A stretch of DNA of 43,030 nt from NCBI GenBank assembly GCA_036897095.1, contig JAYMSP010000720.1, forward strand, positions 1 through 43,030. The letters are read 5' to 3'. Below are positions 1 to 11,261 of the stretch, piece by piece. The stretch comes from Plantago elongata. Taxonomy: Eukaryota; Streptophyta; Magnoliopsida; Lamiales; Plantaginaceae. The notes beneath the pieces were generated by a model, which was not told the origin of the DNA, made no database searches, and worked only from the letters and a program-made list of their open reading frames with translations. How positions within the stretch are numbered: position 1 is the stretch's first letter; every line of letters starts with the position of its first letter. The position numbers and the translations under genes were made by a program.

Positions 1-84
1 GAAGAAAGGTAAAGGTAATTGTGATACTGTAAAGGTAAAAGGTAATTGTGAAGAAAGGTAAAGGTAAAGGAATTGCTAAGGATG
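1..84. repeat. Imperfect short tandem repeat (GGTAAAGGTAATTGTGA-like)
   Basis: The first 84 bases are built from repeated variants of 'aaaggtaaaggtaattgtga', with 'gaagaaaggtaaaggtaa' occurring twice about 50 bases apart. This is a degenerate minisatellite cut by the window edge, so its full length is unknown. No gene is visible here. Confidence 0.6.
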
Positions 85-440
85 TGTTTGGTTTGCAAGT
101 AAAGTGAATTGGGAATTAAGCTGGTCAACATTTTTTGGGTTTTATGGACCTAGATGTAATTGTTGATCCCGGAGGACCCAGATGCAACGTAAGGATCCTG
201 CAGGGGGTGTATGTAATTATTCCTCATAAATAGTTATTGGATAAACAATACTATTAGTAGCGTGACAAAAAGAGTGAGAATGATAACTCAATTGAGGTAT
301 TGCAATTAAAAGAGTCTCTAATATTTTAAATTATTTATGGACGGTTTAGGGAAGAATTTTAATTGAGGTATAACTATTGAATAATAATTAAATTTTAATT
401 ATAATCTTTTGATTTGATCTCAACTTTCAACTAATTTAAT
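85..440. other. Non-coding flank left of the LINE
   Basis: This stretch is AT-rich with a short GC-richer patch around 160-210. I see no credible coding exon, RNA gene or repeat end. The right part may be the 5' untranslated leader of the LINE that follows, since the first LINE reading frame opens at 469, but I could not fix the 5' end of the element or find a target-site duplication. Confidence 0.4.
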
Positions 441-468
441 TTATCTCTCTCTAACTCTCTCCGATATT

Positions 469-2960
469 ATGTCGGCTAGTTCAGCCGCCTCACAATCGGC
501 TTTGCCGCCACCCTTTCGGCAACCCAAACCTTCAGATCTGGGATATGGACCTCCAGATGGGTCGGATTCACACGCAATAGACTCCCCGGCTGCAATAACA
601 CCGATGGCTCCAACATATTATAGGCCGCGAAGCAAGGATTCTGTATCCATGGAGGTAGAAGCAACATGTCATGCATCGGCACCATCTATGCCCTCTTTCC
701 TGGAAAAGCTACAAGCAACCACACCTCATAAATATTTTGCGGCTTGGTTCACGGCAATAGAAAAGGCGCATAGTGCTAGCAAGATGTCGGTACACCCGGC
801 TCCTCGATCGGATTTGCCTCGAGTTGAATTCAGTTAGGAGGAATTACAATCCTACTATAGGCTATGGACTAGAGCTCTGATTATCCGGACTGTGGGAATA
901 AATCGTGAGATTCCTTCTTTTGAAAAGCACTTGCAAAATCTGTGGAGATCAACCAAGCTCTCTGCAATTACAAGTTTGGGGAAAGGTTGTTATGTTGTAA
1001 AGGTTGAGCCAGGACGATTACTTTATGGCGTTGGCGAGAGGGTCGTGGTTTTTTTTTAACCACTACCTTTCGGTACAGACATGGCGACTGGAGTTTACTC
1101 CGACTCAGGAACGTCTAGACATTATGATAGTCTGGATACAATTACACGAGCTTTCAATTGAGTACTATCATTTAGATGCTCTGTTGGGAATCCCGATTAA
1201 AGTGGATACACATACGGTTGCATCCCAAAGAGGCCGATATGCACGTTTATGCATTGAGATAGATACGGGTTCTAAACTCCCGCCAGCAACTCAAATTGGT
1301 CATAAAGTCCAATTTATTTCGTATGAAATGAAAGTCCGGTTTTGCTTTGCTTGTGGTCTTGTGGGACATACAACGGGTGAATGTACTAATACTATTTTGA
1401 GTCAGGAAGCCGCGCAATCTACTCCTCACTTAGTTGATGAATGGAAAGTTATATCTAAACGTCCTCGATCTCAGAATCAAAGGGAGTATGGATCAAAAAA
1501 TAAACCGGAGACAACCCGTGTGACTCGAAAGCGACCTACTGCGGATGGAAATAACACTGTGACGGGTCATATTGGGCCATCAAAAGCTAAGCCTAAATGG
1601 ATGCCCAAAAATTCTCACACCCGTGTGGCCTCTGAAGGAAACAAAGCCCACCAGCATACTCATCTGCAGGCCCAACTAAGAGATAACCCATTTCATGCTT
1701 TGTCTCAACTAGAAAATGGCCCAGATGTACCTAATCAAGCCCAATTCAATGAAATTCCTCACAAGCCAAGCTTTCCAGTTCCTAGTCCAGATAGCACGCC
1801 CACTCCACCTAGTTCGGTACTTCTCTGCCACATGGAAATTTCACTCAGCCTTCTGATTCCACTGGTAATCTTCTTTTACAGTCTCATTTTCCTACTTCTA
1901 AATTTCAAAAACCTACTCCAATTTCGCGCCAAAATTCTGGATCAACTTTCGATCCAACTACTAGTCATGGCATCTCCGCCACAACGTCCGACCACGAGCT
2001 CACCACTAAGCCAACCAGCATACACGACTACCACTCCCCTGCCCCTAAACCCACTCATCCACGCCTTTCACCCGGGCCCATCGAACACTGCCCAAGTTCG
2101 AGCCGTTCAGCACCGACCGATAGCAAATGGATATGACCTTCCATCCCTGCCACCACGCCCTCTCCAACAGCCTCACCCGAAGATTGTAACCAATGGTTAC
2201 ATAACACCGGCTTTGCCCCCGGAGTTTCAACCTCACCCTTACACTAGACCGCGCCAGCCGCCACACCATGCTGCACGGAATCAGCAATTGGGCAGTGAGC
2301 AGGCCTTGAACCGCCGCCGGACTGTCACGGCACCGTTGCCTTCACCAACTTCGGCTGCTATCCCACAGCTGGTAGTCCTCTTGCCGCATGCAATTGTCCA
2401 AGTTTCTAGGCCGGTTCTCGGTCAGCTGGACTCCCTGCCTCTGCCACCACCGGATATCCAACTCCATACAGGTTCATCGTTCCCTTAAATCCGGAACCTT
2501 TGGCGATTATCCAGCCAATGTCGGGGATGGTGATGGGACACCCCATACATCAACCAATGGAACGGGCCATACTTCCATCAGCGGCGCCAATTCAGGCTTA
2601 ATATTTTTCTTTTCAGCGGGACGGACTGATCTCGCCAGTCCCAGTCAACACCAATCTCATCCAGCATGCAGCAAAAATGGAGGTACACTTCAACAATCGT
2701 TTCATTCCGCTGGAATTCTTGTTCAGGAATCAAGCTCTGTACGATGTCCCGATCATGTTTCCACAGCCGAGGTTTTGGGTAAATATCTCAATGAGGTACT
2801 GGATGACCGCTATACCAGTCTTGGAGGTACACCTAGCACGATTTACACTCCATATTCTACCCAGGGTAAACGTAGAGCTACAGGCAATCCGACCTATGTC
2901 GCGGGCAAGCGTAGTAGGGCCGATACCAGTGGGGATGATTCCCCCGTTTCATCTAGCTGA
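469..2960 (+). pseudogene. LINE ORF1 (gag-like, DUF4283 and zinc knuckle), broken
   Basis: ORF1 proteins of plant LINEs bind the element RNA. A Ser/Pro-rich N-terminal part opens at 469 and stops at 837. The same frame then continues with LINE-like sequence, and the DUF4283-like core moves to the frame open from 1004 (visible as 'HYLSVQTWRLEFTPTQE' and 'VWIQLHELSIEYYH'). A zinc knuckle of the form C-x2-C-x4-H-x4-C ('CFACGLVGHTTGEC') lies near 1342-1383. A long Pro/Ser/His-rich tail follows, and the frame changes again near 2.4 kb. The reading ends at 2960 after a basic, Ser-rich terminus, only four bases before the likely ORF2 start. At least two frame changes and one stop are present. Confident as a LINE ORF1; not a host gene. 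Confidence 0.82.
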
Positions 2961-2964
2961 TTCC

Positions 2965-5900
2965 ATGAGGATTCTTTCATGGAATGTGCGAGGGGCTAAT
3001 AACCCTAAGGTAATCACCACTATTGTAGATCATATTCGGCAGTTTAGACCTATTATCATAGTGATTATGGACACTAGGATGGGGGAGCATGCTTCTGAGT
3101 TAGCCACTGATGTTTTCAATCTGTATGGTCGTCATATCATCCCTCCTCCGACTGGTTCTCCTCAATCTGGTGGGCATTGGTTTCTGTGGGACCGCGTCAT
3201 GGTCGAGGTGGAAATTCCTCTGGATGAGACTCAGTCACAGAGGACTGGTCATCTGAGGATTAATGTGCGTCATCCAGAGGAGAGCAGGGCTTCTACTCAG
3301 TTTATGCTATCTGGAATGTACAACTACCCACGTCCGAGCCTTCAGGATCAGGTATGGAATAATGTACTGCTTGTTAGTTCTCGTATTAGGGTCCTTGGCT
3401 TGCGATTGGTGATTTTAATGCTATTCCTAGTTCATCTGAAAAGCAGGGTGGTCGGCGTGCTAGCTGGTCCCGTATTTATAAATTTCGCTATGTTTTAGCT
3501 TTTGCTGGTCTTGAAGATTTAGGTTTTTGTGGCAGATCACATTTTACTTTGTGTGATCGTCATTTACTCGCAATTTAATTAGTGTGCGTCTAGACCGTGC
3601 TTGCGCGAACCATAATTGGGCTAGGACTTTTCCTCAAGCCACTGTTCGTCACCTTGTTTCCAATGTGCGAATCACAAACCAATACTTCTTGTTACGAATG
3701 ACGCTTTTCCTCGACCACCTCGCCCTTTTCGGTATGAGAATAAATTAAGCCACGATAATAAATTTCGTTCGCTTCCCCAGCCGTTTTGGGCGGGGATGCA
3801 CCCTAACCCCCCCCCCCCCTCCACCGAGTTTCCCTACTCTTGCTAATTTGTTAGCTAAGGAGGCAGTGTCTTGGCCATTACCAGATATCCACGATCTTAA
3901 ATTGCAGTTACACGACATCCAATATCAATTGACATTCATCGATTCTCGTTTGCATCGAGATCCTGAGCATTTCGGCCCTCAATTGCAGATGCTTCGTTCT
4001 GACTATACTCAAATCGGGAACCAGATAAAAGCTTATTGGGCCCAGCGTTCGGGACAAACTTGGATCCAACAAGGGGATGCTAACACGAAGTTCTTCCATG
4101 CTAGGGCTTCTCATAAACGTCGTCGTAACCTAATCCATGGTATTCAATGCGCAACTAGTGAGTGGGTCACAAACCCGACCCATATGACCGAGGTATTCTG
4201 ATCTTTCTTCTCCAATCAGTATCAGGCTCAGACTTCTTCAGTCAGTGCCTTCCAACAACTCTAACTTCCCCAACTTAATCTTAACTGCTCCGATCTCTGG
4301 TATAGAAATCCGGACTTCAGTTTGCTCTATTGGCTCGGATAAGGCTCCGGGCCCGGATGGTTTGAATGGTGAGTTTTATAGACAATACTGGGATATAGTG
4401 GGACCTTCGGTGTCTCTTATGGTTTGAGAGTTTTTCCAGTCGTCTTTACTACCTGAGTCTATTGATCACACCCAAATCGTTCTTATTTTGAAGATCCCAA
4501 ACCCTCGAATACCGAGCCAATTTCGCCTAATCAGTCTTTGCAATGTTAGTTACAAAATTATCTCAAAGATTCTGGTTCACCGAATTCATCATTTCTTTTA
4601 TGATTTGATTTCTCCGTATCAAAACGCCTACCGTTCCGGGCCGAGCTATCTCTGACAATGTTCTTCTAGCGCACGAGCTTCTCCATACTATGAACCATAA
4701 ACGTCATTCCAATCAGTCTTTCCTCACGCTTTAGCTGGACATTAAGAAAGCTTACGACCGGTTGGAATGGAGCTTCCTTCGTTTCACACTACAAAAATTC
4801 AATTTCCATCCACAACTCATCAAATGGATTATGGCTTGTGTTACCTCTTGCACTTTTCAGGTCAAGGTCAACTGCCAGTTATCTAATACTTGGAATCCAA
4901 CTCGGTGTATTCGACATGGAGATCCAATTTTGCCTTATCTTTTCATTCTCTGTCAAGAACTTTTTGTCCATCTTCTGGAATGCAAATCTCAGCTTCAACA
5001 GCTTCAGGGCCTCCATATTACTCCTCGGGGGCCCATGATCCCCATTCTCTGTTTTGCTGATGATTGTATGTTGTTTTGTCGTGCTTCTGATCCTTCAATT
5101 CAGGTTTTGCAATAGTGTCTTCACAATTATGCAACGGCGTCAGGACAGTCAGTCTGTTGGGCTAAATCCTGCATCTTGTTTTCCCCAAATACTCCGGTTT
5201 CTACAAAGCACTGACTAACTTCCACCCTGGGAGTTTCTCTAAACAAGCGAACTGATAAGTACTTGGGGGTGCCGTTCTTGTTTAGGCGTCAAAAGGTAGA
5301 CCTTTTTGACCATATAGTTGACCGCACCACTTCACGGATTCAGAGCTGGTACACTTTTTTTCCTCTCTTACGCCGGTCGTGCTACACTGATTCAATCTGT
5401 AACATGAACGATCCCCTCTTATTGTATGTCGGTCGCCAAAATTCCTACTACTTGCATTGCCAAGCTTAACTCCATCAATAGACAGTTCCTCTGGAATGCA
5501 TCCCCTTCCGGTACGAACCGGACGAGGATTAAATGGTCTACGGTCTGCTCCCCTAAACGGGTGGGGGTCTTGGGATACGAAATCTTGAAAATTTAAACAT
5601 AGATTTTCAACTGAAATTAGCCTGGTGTCTGTTGAGCCAACCCGAGTCAATTCTTTCACAAGCCTACAAAGCCAAATACTTCTCCAACACCTCGTTCCTA
5701 CGCGCCTCTTCTCGAGCCCATCATAGTTGGTTGTTGGAAACTATTGTTAAACACAAGAAGTTACTCTTACATTTACTCCAATGGCAGATAGGTAATGGGA
5801 ATAGCATTGATTTCTGGTCTGACCATTGGCTCCCTCGTCGTCGCCTTCTTGACTACGTCTCTTGTACTCCATCCAGCTCGAAACTAAGCGAATTCATTTC

Positions 5901-7008
5901 TCAGGGGAGCTGGGACGTACCAAAGCTTGCTAAGGTTTTGCCTCCATATATAGTTCGCGAAATTATAGCTCTACCACTCCCCCTTCCGGCCATGGGTTTC
6001 GATGAATTGTTCTGGCCTTTCTTGGCTTCTGGAATGCTCACTATTAAATCGTCTTATAATTTATTAGCATCTCCGACCTTCTATGGACCAGTGTGGTCAT
6101 GGAACCGTATTTGGCACCTAAAAGCCCTCCTGCGTGTGCGGTTTTTCCTTTGGTTAGCGGTCCATGATCGTCTTCCCATGAAGGCTCGGTTACATCAACA
6201 AGGTATACTCCAGTCACTGCTCTGCCCGTTGTGTCGATCTTTCCCTGAAACCCTGTCTCACCTATTTTTCGAATGTCCCTGCTTTAACCATAACCGTCTA
6301 GTCTATTGGCCACCTGACTGGCGTTTAACACACGATGGATCTTTCACTAAATTGTTATGTGAATTGTCTCTTAACTCGCTCACCCAACTCCGCTTTGTCC
6401 TTTTTGGTTGGGTGATTTGGCAGGCTCGTAACGATTTCCTCTTTCGCGGCCATCATTTCAACTTTTATTCATTGCAGACTCGATGTCGGACATTATTCAA
6501 GGATCTTCAACAGGTTCACTCGGCCTCCAAGTATATGATCAAATTTACTTGGACCCCTCAGCCACCGGGTTATGTTTGTCTTAATACGGACAGTTCGGCT
6601 CTGGGGAATCCTGGGTTGGCCGGTATAGGGTGTATATTACGTTCACACTCTGGGTCTTTTCTGCAAGCTGCTAGTGGTTATATCGGTTACACGGATAATA
6701 ATATTGCAGAATTTGTAGCTTTGCGCATGGGTCTTATGTTGGCCTTAAAGCGAGATATCACCCATGTGCGCATACAAACTGACTCTTATTACCTTTTTGC
6801 TTGTGTATGCAGGCTTCAGGATCCAGCTCGGCTGCACCAGACGTTGGTGCTTGATATCAGAAGACAGTTACGTACTTTTCAGGCATTTAAGATTTCTTTT
6901 GTTTACAGGGAGGCCAATGGCGTGGCAGACTGTCTGGCTAATAAGGGTAGTGTTATGTATAGTACAACTAGTGGCTGTGTTATGGATAGTGTCAACAGCC
7001 TTAGTTAG
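2965..7008 (+). pseudogene. LINE ORF2 (endonuclease, reverse transcriptase, RNase H), broken
   Basis: The ATG at 2965 begins 'MRILSWNVRGANNPK', the standard start of the APE-like endonuclease of plant LINEs. RT landmarks follow in separate frames: 'SDKAPGPDGLNGEFY' (about 4336-4380), 'LDIKKAYDRLEWSFL' (about 4735-4780) and the catalytic 'FADDCMLF' (about 5056-5080). From 5632 one frame stays open to the stop at 7006-7008. It contains zf-RVT ('CPLCRSFPETLSHLFFECP') and an RNase H with the expected acidic residues in 'NTDSS', 'AEFVALRMGL', 'QTDSYY' and 'VADCLANKG'. A C-rich tract at about 3807-3819 lies in the broken stretch between endonuclease and RT. I see at least six interruptions. The order and family are clear; it is inactive. 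Confidence 0.87.
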
Positions 7009-7206
7009 GTTAGTATGTTTCCCGGGCACATGAGTTCAGTTTTACATGTTTGAGACATCTGTCCGGAGTGGCTTGCTACTCTAGTTTCCTCATACTTATA
7101 TTTTGTGTTTTCGCGTCGTGTCAGCCAAACTTCACGTTTGACCTCGTCTGTAACTCTGTTAGTTTCATATATGTATATATATCTCGCTAGTTCACAAAAA
7201 AAAAAA

Positions 7207-7442
7207 TTAATTGGATGGTGAAAATTTTGTGTTTTGTATAAAATTAAAATATAATAGATGTTTTATATATATGTTATGTAGGTTTGAGTCAGTTGAGTTG
7301 TGTCTTAATGATAACTTAACAATGGAATCTTAATTATAACGGGATAATTAAATGCAATTATAAGGCCCGACTCAATTAAATTGGGAGGTTAATTCTATTC
7401 CAAACATTATGTAAATGATTGGTTTCGAATGACTTCTTTCTC
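7207..7442. other. AT-rich spacer between two mobile elements
   Basis: Between the LINE A tract and the next element lie about 235 AT-rich bases. I see no gene or clear repeat here. Confidence 0.5.
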
Positions 7443-8480
7443 GAAAAAAATTTGAAAAAGGTATCCTAAGTTGTGACAATTCTGAAAAAGATACTTATTT
7501 TGTTACCGTTTGATTTTGGTACGTTTAAATGCAACATTGTCCAATTTAAATACCTTGTAAAACGTTCCAGCTTAATGACGCACCACGTGTCACTTTGCAA
7601 AATATAAAAATATGTTAGATTAAAACGTAAATACGGTAAGTGTTTGTTAATTTCAAATAGATCCGTATATATAAAATAATTAATTCCTCCGTCTTGTCCT
7701 AAGATTCCCAAATACTTTTTGGGTTCAAAAAATAAGGCAAGATTACTTTTTAATAAAATAATAAGATAATAGTCCTTTTGTTTATAACTGAGTGACATTA
7801 AATGTAATTTTGAGCTATTGTATGAATATTCTAATGTTAAAATTGGGCTAAAAATGAATATAAATGAAAATAGAAAGCTTTAATCGAGACAATAAAAATG
7901 ATAAAATGGAAAGTTTAAGATGAAACGGAAAAAGTACAAATTACCAACCGATTTAAATTTTAAAAAACCAAAGGACATAATAAAGAAAATACAAAAGAAA
8001 AGGAAAATTACACCATGGAAAGTACCATCCTGACATGGCAGATTCCATTGCACCAGCCACCATGGAAGCTTCCTTGGTGGAGCTTCCATGGAAAATTACG
8101 ACCATAGTCATGGAAGCTCCATTTTTTGAGCTTACAATTTCAATATTACTTAATTAAGGTTAATGAATGTATTTATTAATGTGTTAATTGGAAAATTTAA
8201 TGGGTTAAGTAGTAATTTGATGAAAGAGGGTTCATTCATAGTTATCGAAAAAAATGTGGTGTAATTGAAATTAACTAAAAATATTTTATTTGTAATTTTA
8301 CCCATTAAAATTTTAAAATTACAAAGTGACACGTGTCATTTAATTAAGCTACCACGTGTTATTAAAGTATCGTATTGTGACATTCAATCAACTTAAAGTA
8401 CCAAAATCGAACGATCATAAAATAAGATACTTTTTTTCAGAAATGTCACAACTTAGAGTACTTTTCTTGAATTTTTTCCC
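7443..8480. mobile_element. Non-autonomous Mutator-like TIR element (about 1.04 kb)
   Basis: The ends form long imperfect terminal inverted repeats of roughly 150-170 bases. 'ctaagttgtgacaattctga' at the left matches the reverse complement of the right end ('ctaagttgtgacatttctga'), and the match continues through 'gttcgattttggtac'-like and 'cacgtgtcactttg' blocks. Flanking 9-mers 'ttctttctc' (7434-7442) and 'ctctttctc' (8481-8489) agree at 8 of 9 positions, as expected for the 9-bp target duplication of Mutator-like elements. There is no transposase. The interior holds a perfect 11-base palindromic pair. Superfamily assignment rests on TIR length and duplication size and is an inference. Confidence 0.72.
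8060..8091. repeat. Inverted repeat inside the Mutator-like element
   Basis: The arms 'ccatggaagct' (8060-8070) and 'agcttccatgg' (8081-8091) are perfect reverse complements with a 10-base loop. Related 'ccatgg' and 'tggaagct' words recur at about 8012-8020 and 8109-8118, so the element interior is built from short repeated motifs. Confidence 0.75.
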
Positions 8481-8584
8481 CTCTTTCTCTATCTCACCTG
8501 GACATTTTTCAATTTTACCAATCAAAACATAATACACAAAGTCCCTAATATCTAATCATATGTAAAACTATACCAATTCACAAT

Positions 8585-9075
8585 ACAATAAAAACTTCAT
8601 AAATGAATACTATATAAAGCAATAAATTTTCTACGATTATAAAAAATTCTGGTCCCAACTTGGGATCATTTATAAATAAGAATAAACTCAACATTGTCAT
8701 ATTTCATGACTTTCTCCGGTCCTGCCTTAAATATACCTCTCTATAGTAATAAATGATAAAATATTCAATAATATTTATCTATATTATATTATTTGCATTT
8801 TGAAATTTAAAATGTAAAATACTTATTAAAAGTTGTTTATGATAGTAATTTGAATTTTCGAGTAGTAAATCTATATTTTAACTTCTGAGTAAGTAATAGT
8901 TCATCAATATATAACATTTTTGTTGGATCAAAAATATTTGAAGCTTGTGAACTTAGTATTTAGTAATTTTATTCAATAAATATAACATTTAAGTTATGAA
9001 CATTATTTTATTATAAAAATTAATTTTTAGGACAAACCTCTACTTAGGAATAAACTCTCTATAGGAATATGTTTT
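8585..9075 (+). mobile_element. AT-rich MITE, copy 1 (unclassified family)
   Basis: This block is the reverse-complement match of 11262-11745 over nearly its whole length. Shared words include 'atttcatga', 'tattcaataatatttat', 'ttttattcaataaata' and 'tacttaggaataaa'. It has no coding capacity. In the better-preserved second copy the ends read 'aaactccatat' on both sides as an inverted repeat; here the left edge reads 'aaaacttcataaatg', so it is more decayed. Length of about 490 bases and lack of ORFs fit a non-autonomous DNA transposon. I could not assign a superfamily. Ends are accurate to about 15 bases. Confidence 0.65.
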
Positions 9076-9536
9076 TCGGTCCCGACGATATAATCTGTAT
9101 ATATATTTTATCCTTTCTTTTTAATGATAACTTCTTACTTTCTCAAACCAATATTATTTCATATTTTGTAGTTTATTATTTTTCATTAAGATAATAGTAT
9201 ATTCAATCCTGTCAATCTTCAAACTTTTTCTTATTTTGTCGTCCATATATATAAATGTAAATGGAGAGTTTATTTTGAAACAATCGAAGTAAAACAATAC
9301 CATCCCAAAACAAGTCTGATTTTAAAAAAAATTCTTACAAACTTGCGAATTAACTACATCCCTTCTCTCTAATTTAACTTTTCGAATTCTATGTCGTTCA
9401 AATCTCAACCTTTTCATACATCTCACACACACACACATATATTTTACTAATCCTATGGTGTTTTGTTCATTCTATTTATTTATTCAATTATATTAATCTA
9501 ATTATTTCTATATTTTCCCTTTTAAAAGTCTTGTAA
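9076..9536. other. AT-rich spacer, no gene seen
   Basis: This is AT-rich DNA with a short (CA)n-like run at about 9424-9437. I see no exon, RNA gene or repeat boundary. Confidence 0.45.
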
Positions 9537-9742
9537 AGTTGACCCCGGAAAGAAGAGGTATTTAATCCGTAAGCAATATAAGTTAAATAACTCAATGCAA
9601 GTAGCAAGTTGTAAGAATTAATCAAACGATTGGAAAAGATGCTTAACTAATTCACGCGCGCTCTAGCAACAAGTATACATTAGAAAAGTAATGACACGCT
9701 TGAAATGGTCACTCAATCATTAAGGCTAGTCTTTCTGCTTCT

Positions 9743-9750
9743 TATATAAC
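9743..9750 (+). promoter_or_regulatory. TATA box of small gene copy 1
   Basis: 'tatataac' lies 100 bases upstream of the ATG at 9850, which would leave a leader of roughly 70 bases. A TATA motif is kept at the matching place in the second copy (12261-12270), and the leader between TATA and ATG is also well conserved ('cacattacaccttattcca'). This supports real transcription of at least an ancestral copy. Confidence 0.55.
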
Positions 9751-9849
9751 AGTATACTGATTCAATCACATTACACCTTATTCCATTAGTACTACTATCA
9801 AAAGCACTCACAACAAAAGACGTAAAATTACTTTGAACAAGGAAATATC

Positions 9850-10035
9850 ATGGCGACTGCAGCTGAGAAACTAGGCATAGCCGACCACGGCAGGGTCATT
9901 CTCATTCGGGTGAAGAGGAGGACGGTGAAGGAAATGATGTTCGATTTGATTGCTAGTTCGATTTCAGCATGCTATAGAAAGGTGCTTCAAAAGATGATGA
10001 AGAACAGAGTATCTCCAAGCCTTGAAGTTATTTAA
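9850..10035 (+). CDS. Small unassigned basic protein, copy 1 (61 aa)
   Basis: A 61-residue single-exon reading frame starts MATAAEKLG. It contains a basic patch 'VILIRVKRRTVKEMMF' (residues 16-31), then a weakly amphipathic, Met- and Lys-rich tail. It has no signal peptide, no obvious membrane segment and no cysteine motif (one Cys). I do not recognise the family; 'IRVKRR' faintly recalls the N-terminus of RDM4/IWR1-type proteins, but the rest does not match. The start is supported by a TATA box about 100 bases upstream and by conservation of both leader and start codon in copy 2 (12370-12546). Differences between copies are mostly amino-acid changing, so it may be under weak constraint or be a non-coding transcript. 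Treat as hypothetical. Confidence 0.5.
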   Translation: MATAAEKLGIADHGRVILIRVKRRTVKEMMFDLIASSISACYRKVLQKMMKNRVSPSLEVI

Positions 10036-10610
10036 TTTGTTCTTTCAAATGTTCAGTTCTACGCAAGCTCAAACCATTTATGTAAAATGTGTTGTCTTAA
10101 ACTCTTAATGCATACTTTTAGAAACTTTTATGTTCATACTTTAGCTTGTAATAATATGTTACCATGCAGTGCATATTGTGTGTAATTTAGAAAAGGATAT
10201 ATTTTGAAATTGATATGTTTATGCTATATATCATCTTACAATCCAGTTGGAACTTGAGTCTCCATTTTTGATAAATGTAGTTTTTATCGTCCTATTTCAA
10301 AACGTTTTGTTTTGTTTTTCTCCAATTGTATTGATCAAACTTAATTTAACCGTTAATTTTAACGGTAAAAATCACTTTGTTACATTAATATGTGATATTT
10401 CTATTTTAAAGCCTTTAACTGTTACCATTCACTTTTGGTACTTTTTTTTTTAATTCAATTCTAGTACTTCGTTAGTCAAAATTAGTGGAACTAGTACGCA
10501 GTAAGTGATGGTTTTACGCCCCTCACTAAAGATGGCACTCGAAATCTTTTTCTTACTCAACTGAATTGGATTAAGTGGAGCTTTACAATTAAACACAAGT
10601 CTGATGGTAT

Positions 10611-11235
10611 AAATTGATCGTTTAAATCACACCTTGTCTGAAGGATTACATCAACGATCGGGTGTGGATTATCATGAAACGTCCCATTGTCAAATCAGTT
10701 ACCAACCGCACGGTTCTCCACATGCCCATAGTGCAGTTTTGCGCATGGATGGGATTAAATTGGATACTTGCAACCAAGGACAGAATCCGCACGCCCTGTG
10801 CCTTTTACCCCGCTGATGAATCTTCGTCGCACTTATTCTTCGACTATCCATAAACTTGAAACAAGTATGGCGTAAGGTGTTGTGTTGGATTGGTGTTCAG
10901 CATACCCCACACGTTGGGAGGACGAATTGGAGTGGTTCTGTAAGAAAATCTTGCGGTGCGCCTTCACGGAGTCATTATATGTCATTTGGAGGAAAGAAAC
11001 AAAGTGATATTCAACCATGAGCCCATAAATGCTAGCCTAGATGAGTGTTTTATTAGTAATGTCATAAATAGATGTTGGCAGGATATTAACCTTTGTACGC
11101 ATGTCACATCGCTTATGTTTACTTAGATTTATTTGTTTGTATTGATTTTACTTGAATTTTCGGATCGAACTTATTATTTATTATTTATGTACTTAACTGT
11201 TTAAATGAAATAAAAGATTTACTGTTTTAAAAAAT
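10611..11235 (+). mobile_element. 5'-truncated LINE fragment (zf-RVT region to 3' end)
   Basis: Pieces of the zinc-binding region that follows the RT of plant LINEs are visible: 'WILATKDRIRTPC' and 'SSHLFFDYP' (about 10750-10853), then 'ESLYVIWRK' (about 10965-10993) and a short C-terminal stretch to a stop near 11125. The downstream part is AT-rich and ends in an A-rich tail near 11208-11232. It has no N-terminal domains and changes frame more than once, so it is a dead, 5'-truncated copy, as is usual for LINE insertions. It lies exactly between the two units of the segmental duplication. No clear target-site duplication was found. Confidence 0.65.
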
Positions 11236-11261
11236 TTGACCATGGAAAGAAGGGGTAGTTA

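Larger units (their letters stand above)
441..7206 (+). mobile_element. Long L1-type LINE (non-LTR retrotransposon), decayed
   Basis: This is a plant L1-clade LINE in plus orientation. It carries, in order, ORF1 with a DUF4283-like domain and CCHC-type zinc knuckle, and ORF2 with an APE-type endonuclease, reverse transcriptase, zf-RVT zinc-binding region and RNase H. It ends in a short A tract at 7197-7206. About 6.8 kb is close to the length of full plant L1 elements. Both ORFs are interrupted several times by stops and frame changes, so it cannot make its proteins now. The 3' third stays open for 458 codons, while the endonuclease-RT part (about 3.4-5.6 kb) is broken most heavily. The left edge is approximate. 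Family assignment is firm; copy age is only guessed as moderate. Confidence 0.88.
9537..10610 (+). repeat. Segmental duplication, unit 1 (contains small gene copy 1)
   Basis: Unit 1 matches 11235-12945 in the same orientation. The match covers the distal promoter ('gaattaatcaaacgattg', 'cacgcgcgctctagcaaca'), the TATA region, the leader, the small ORF and the downstream region as far as about 10600, where similarity fades around 'cttta/tcaatta/c aaac'. Unit 2 is longer because a MITE and a 74-base tandem duplication have been added to it. The two units are separated by a truncated LINE fragment. Outer ends are approximate. Confidence 0.78.

Noticed and set aside
1247-1429. CRISPR array, bacterial operon or toxin-antitoxin pair anywhere in the window
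   Set aside because: There are no spaced direct repeats, no operon spacing and no ribosome-binding sites; gene structure is plant nuclear throughout.
85-7407. The LINE may have inserted into a Tourist/Harbinger-like MITE, since 'gtttggtttgcaagtaaagtgaattggg' on the left faintly mirrors the sequence ending 'ctattccaaac' on the right
   Set aside because: The match is short and imperfect apart from 'gtttgg', and no 3-bp target duplication or longer TIR could be shown.
7466-8332. Three minus-strand open frames of 60-110 residues in the Mutator-like element
   Set aside because: They are AT-rich, low in complexity, overlap the terminal inverted repeats and resemble no transposase.
9850-10035. The small protein as a fragment of RDM4/IWR1 because of 'LIRVKRR'
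   Set aside because: Only six or seven residues agree and the flanking residues do not follow the RDM4 pattern, so no family was assigned.
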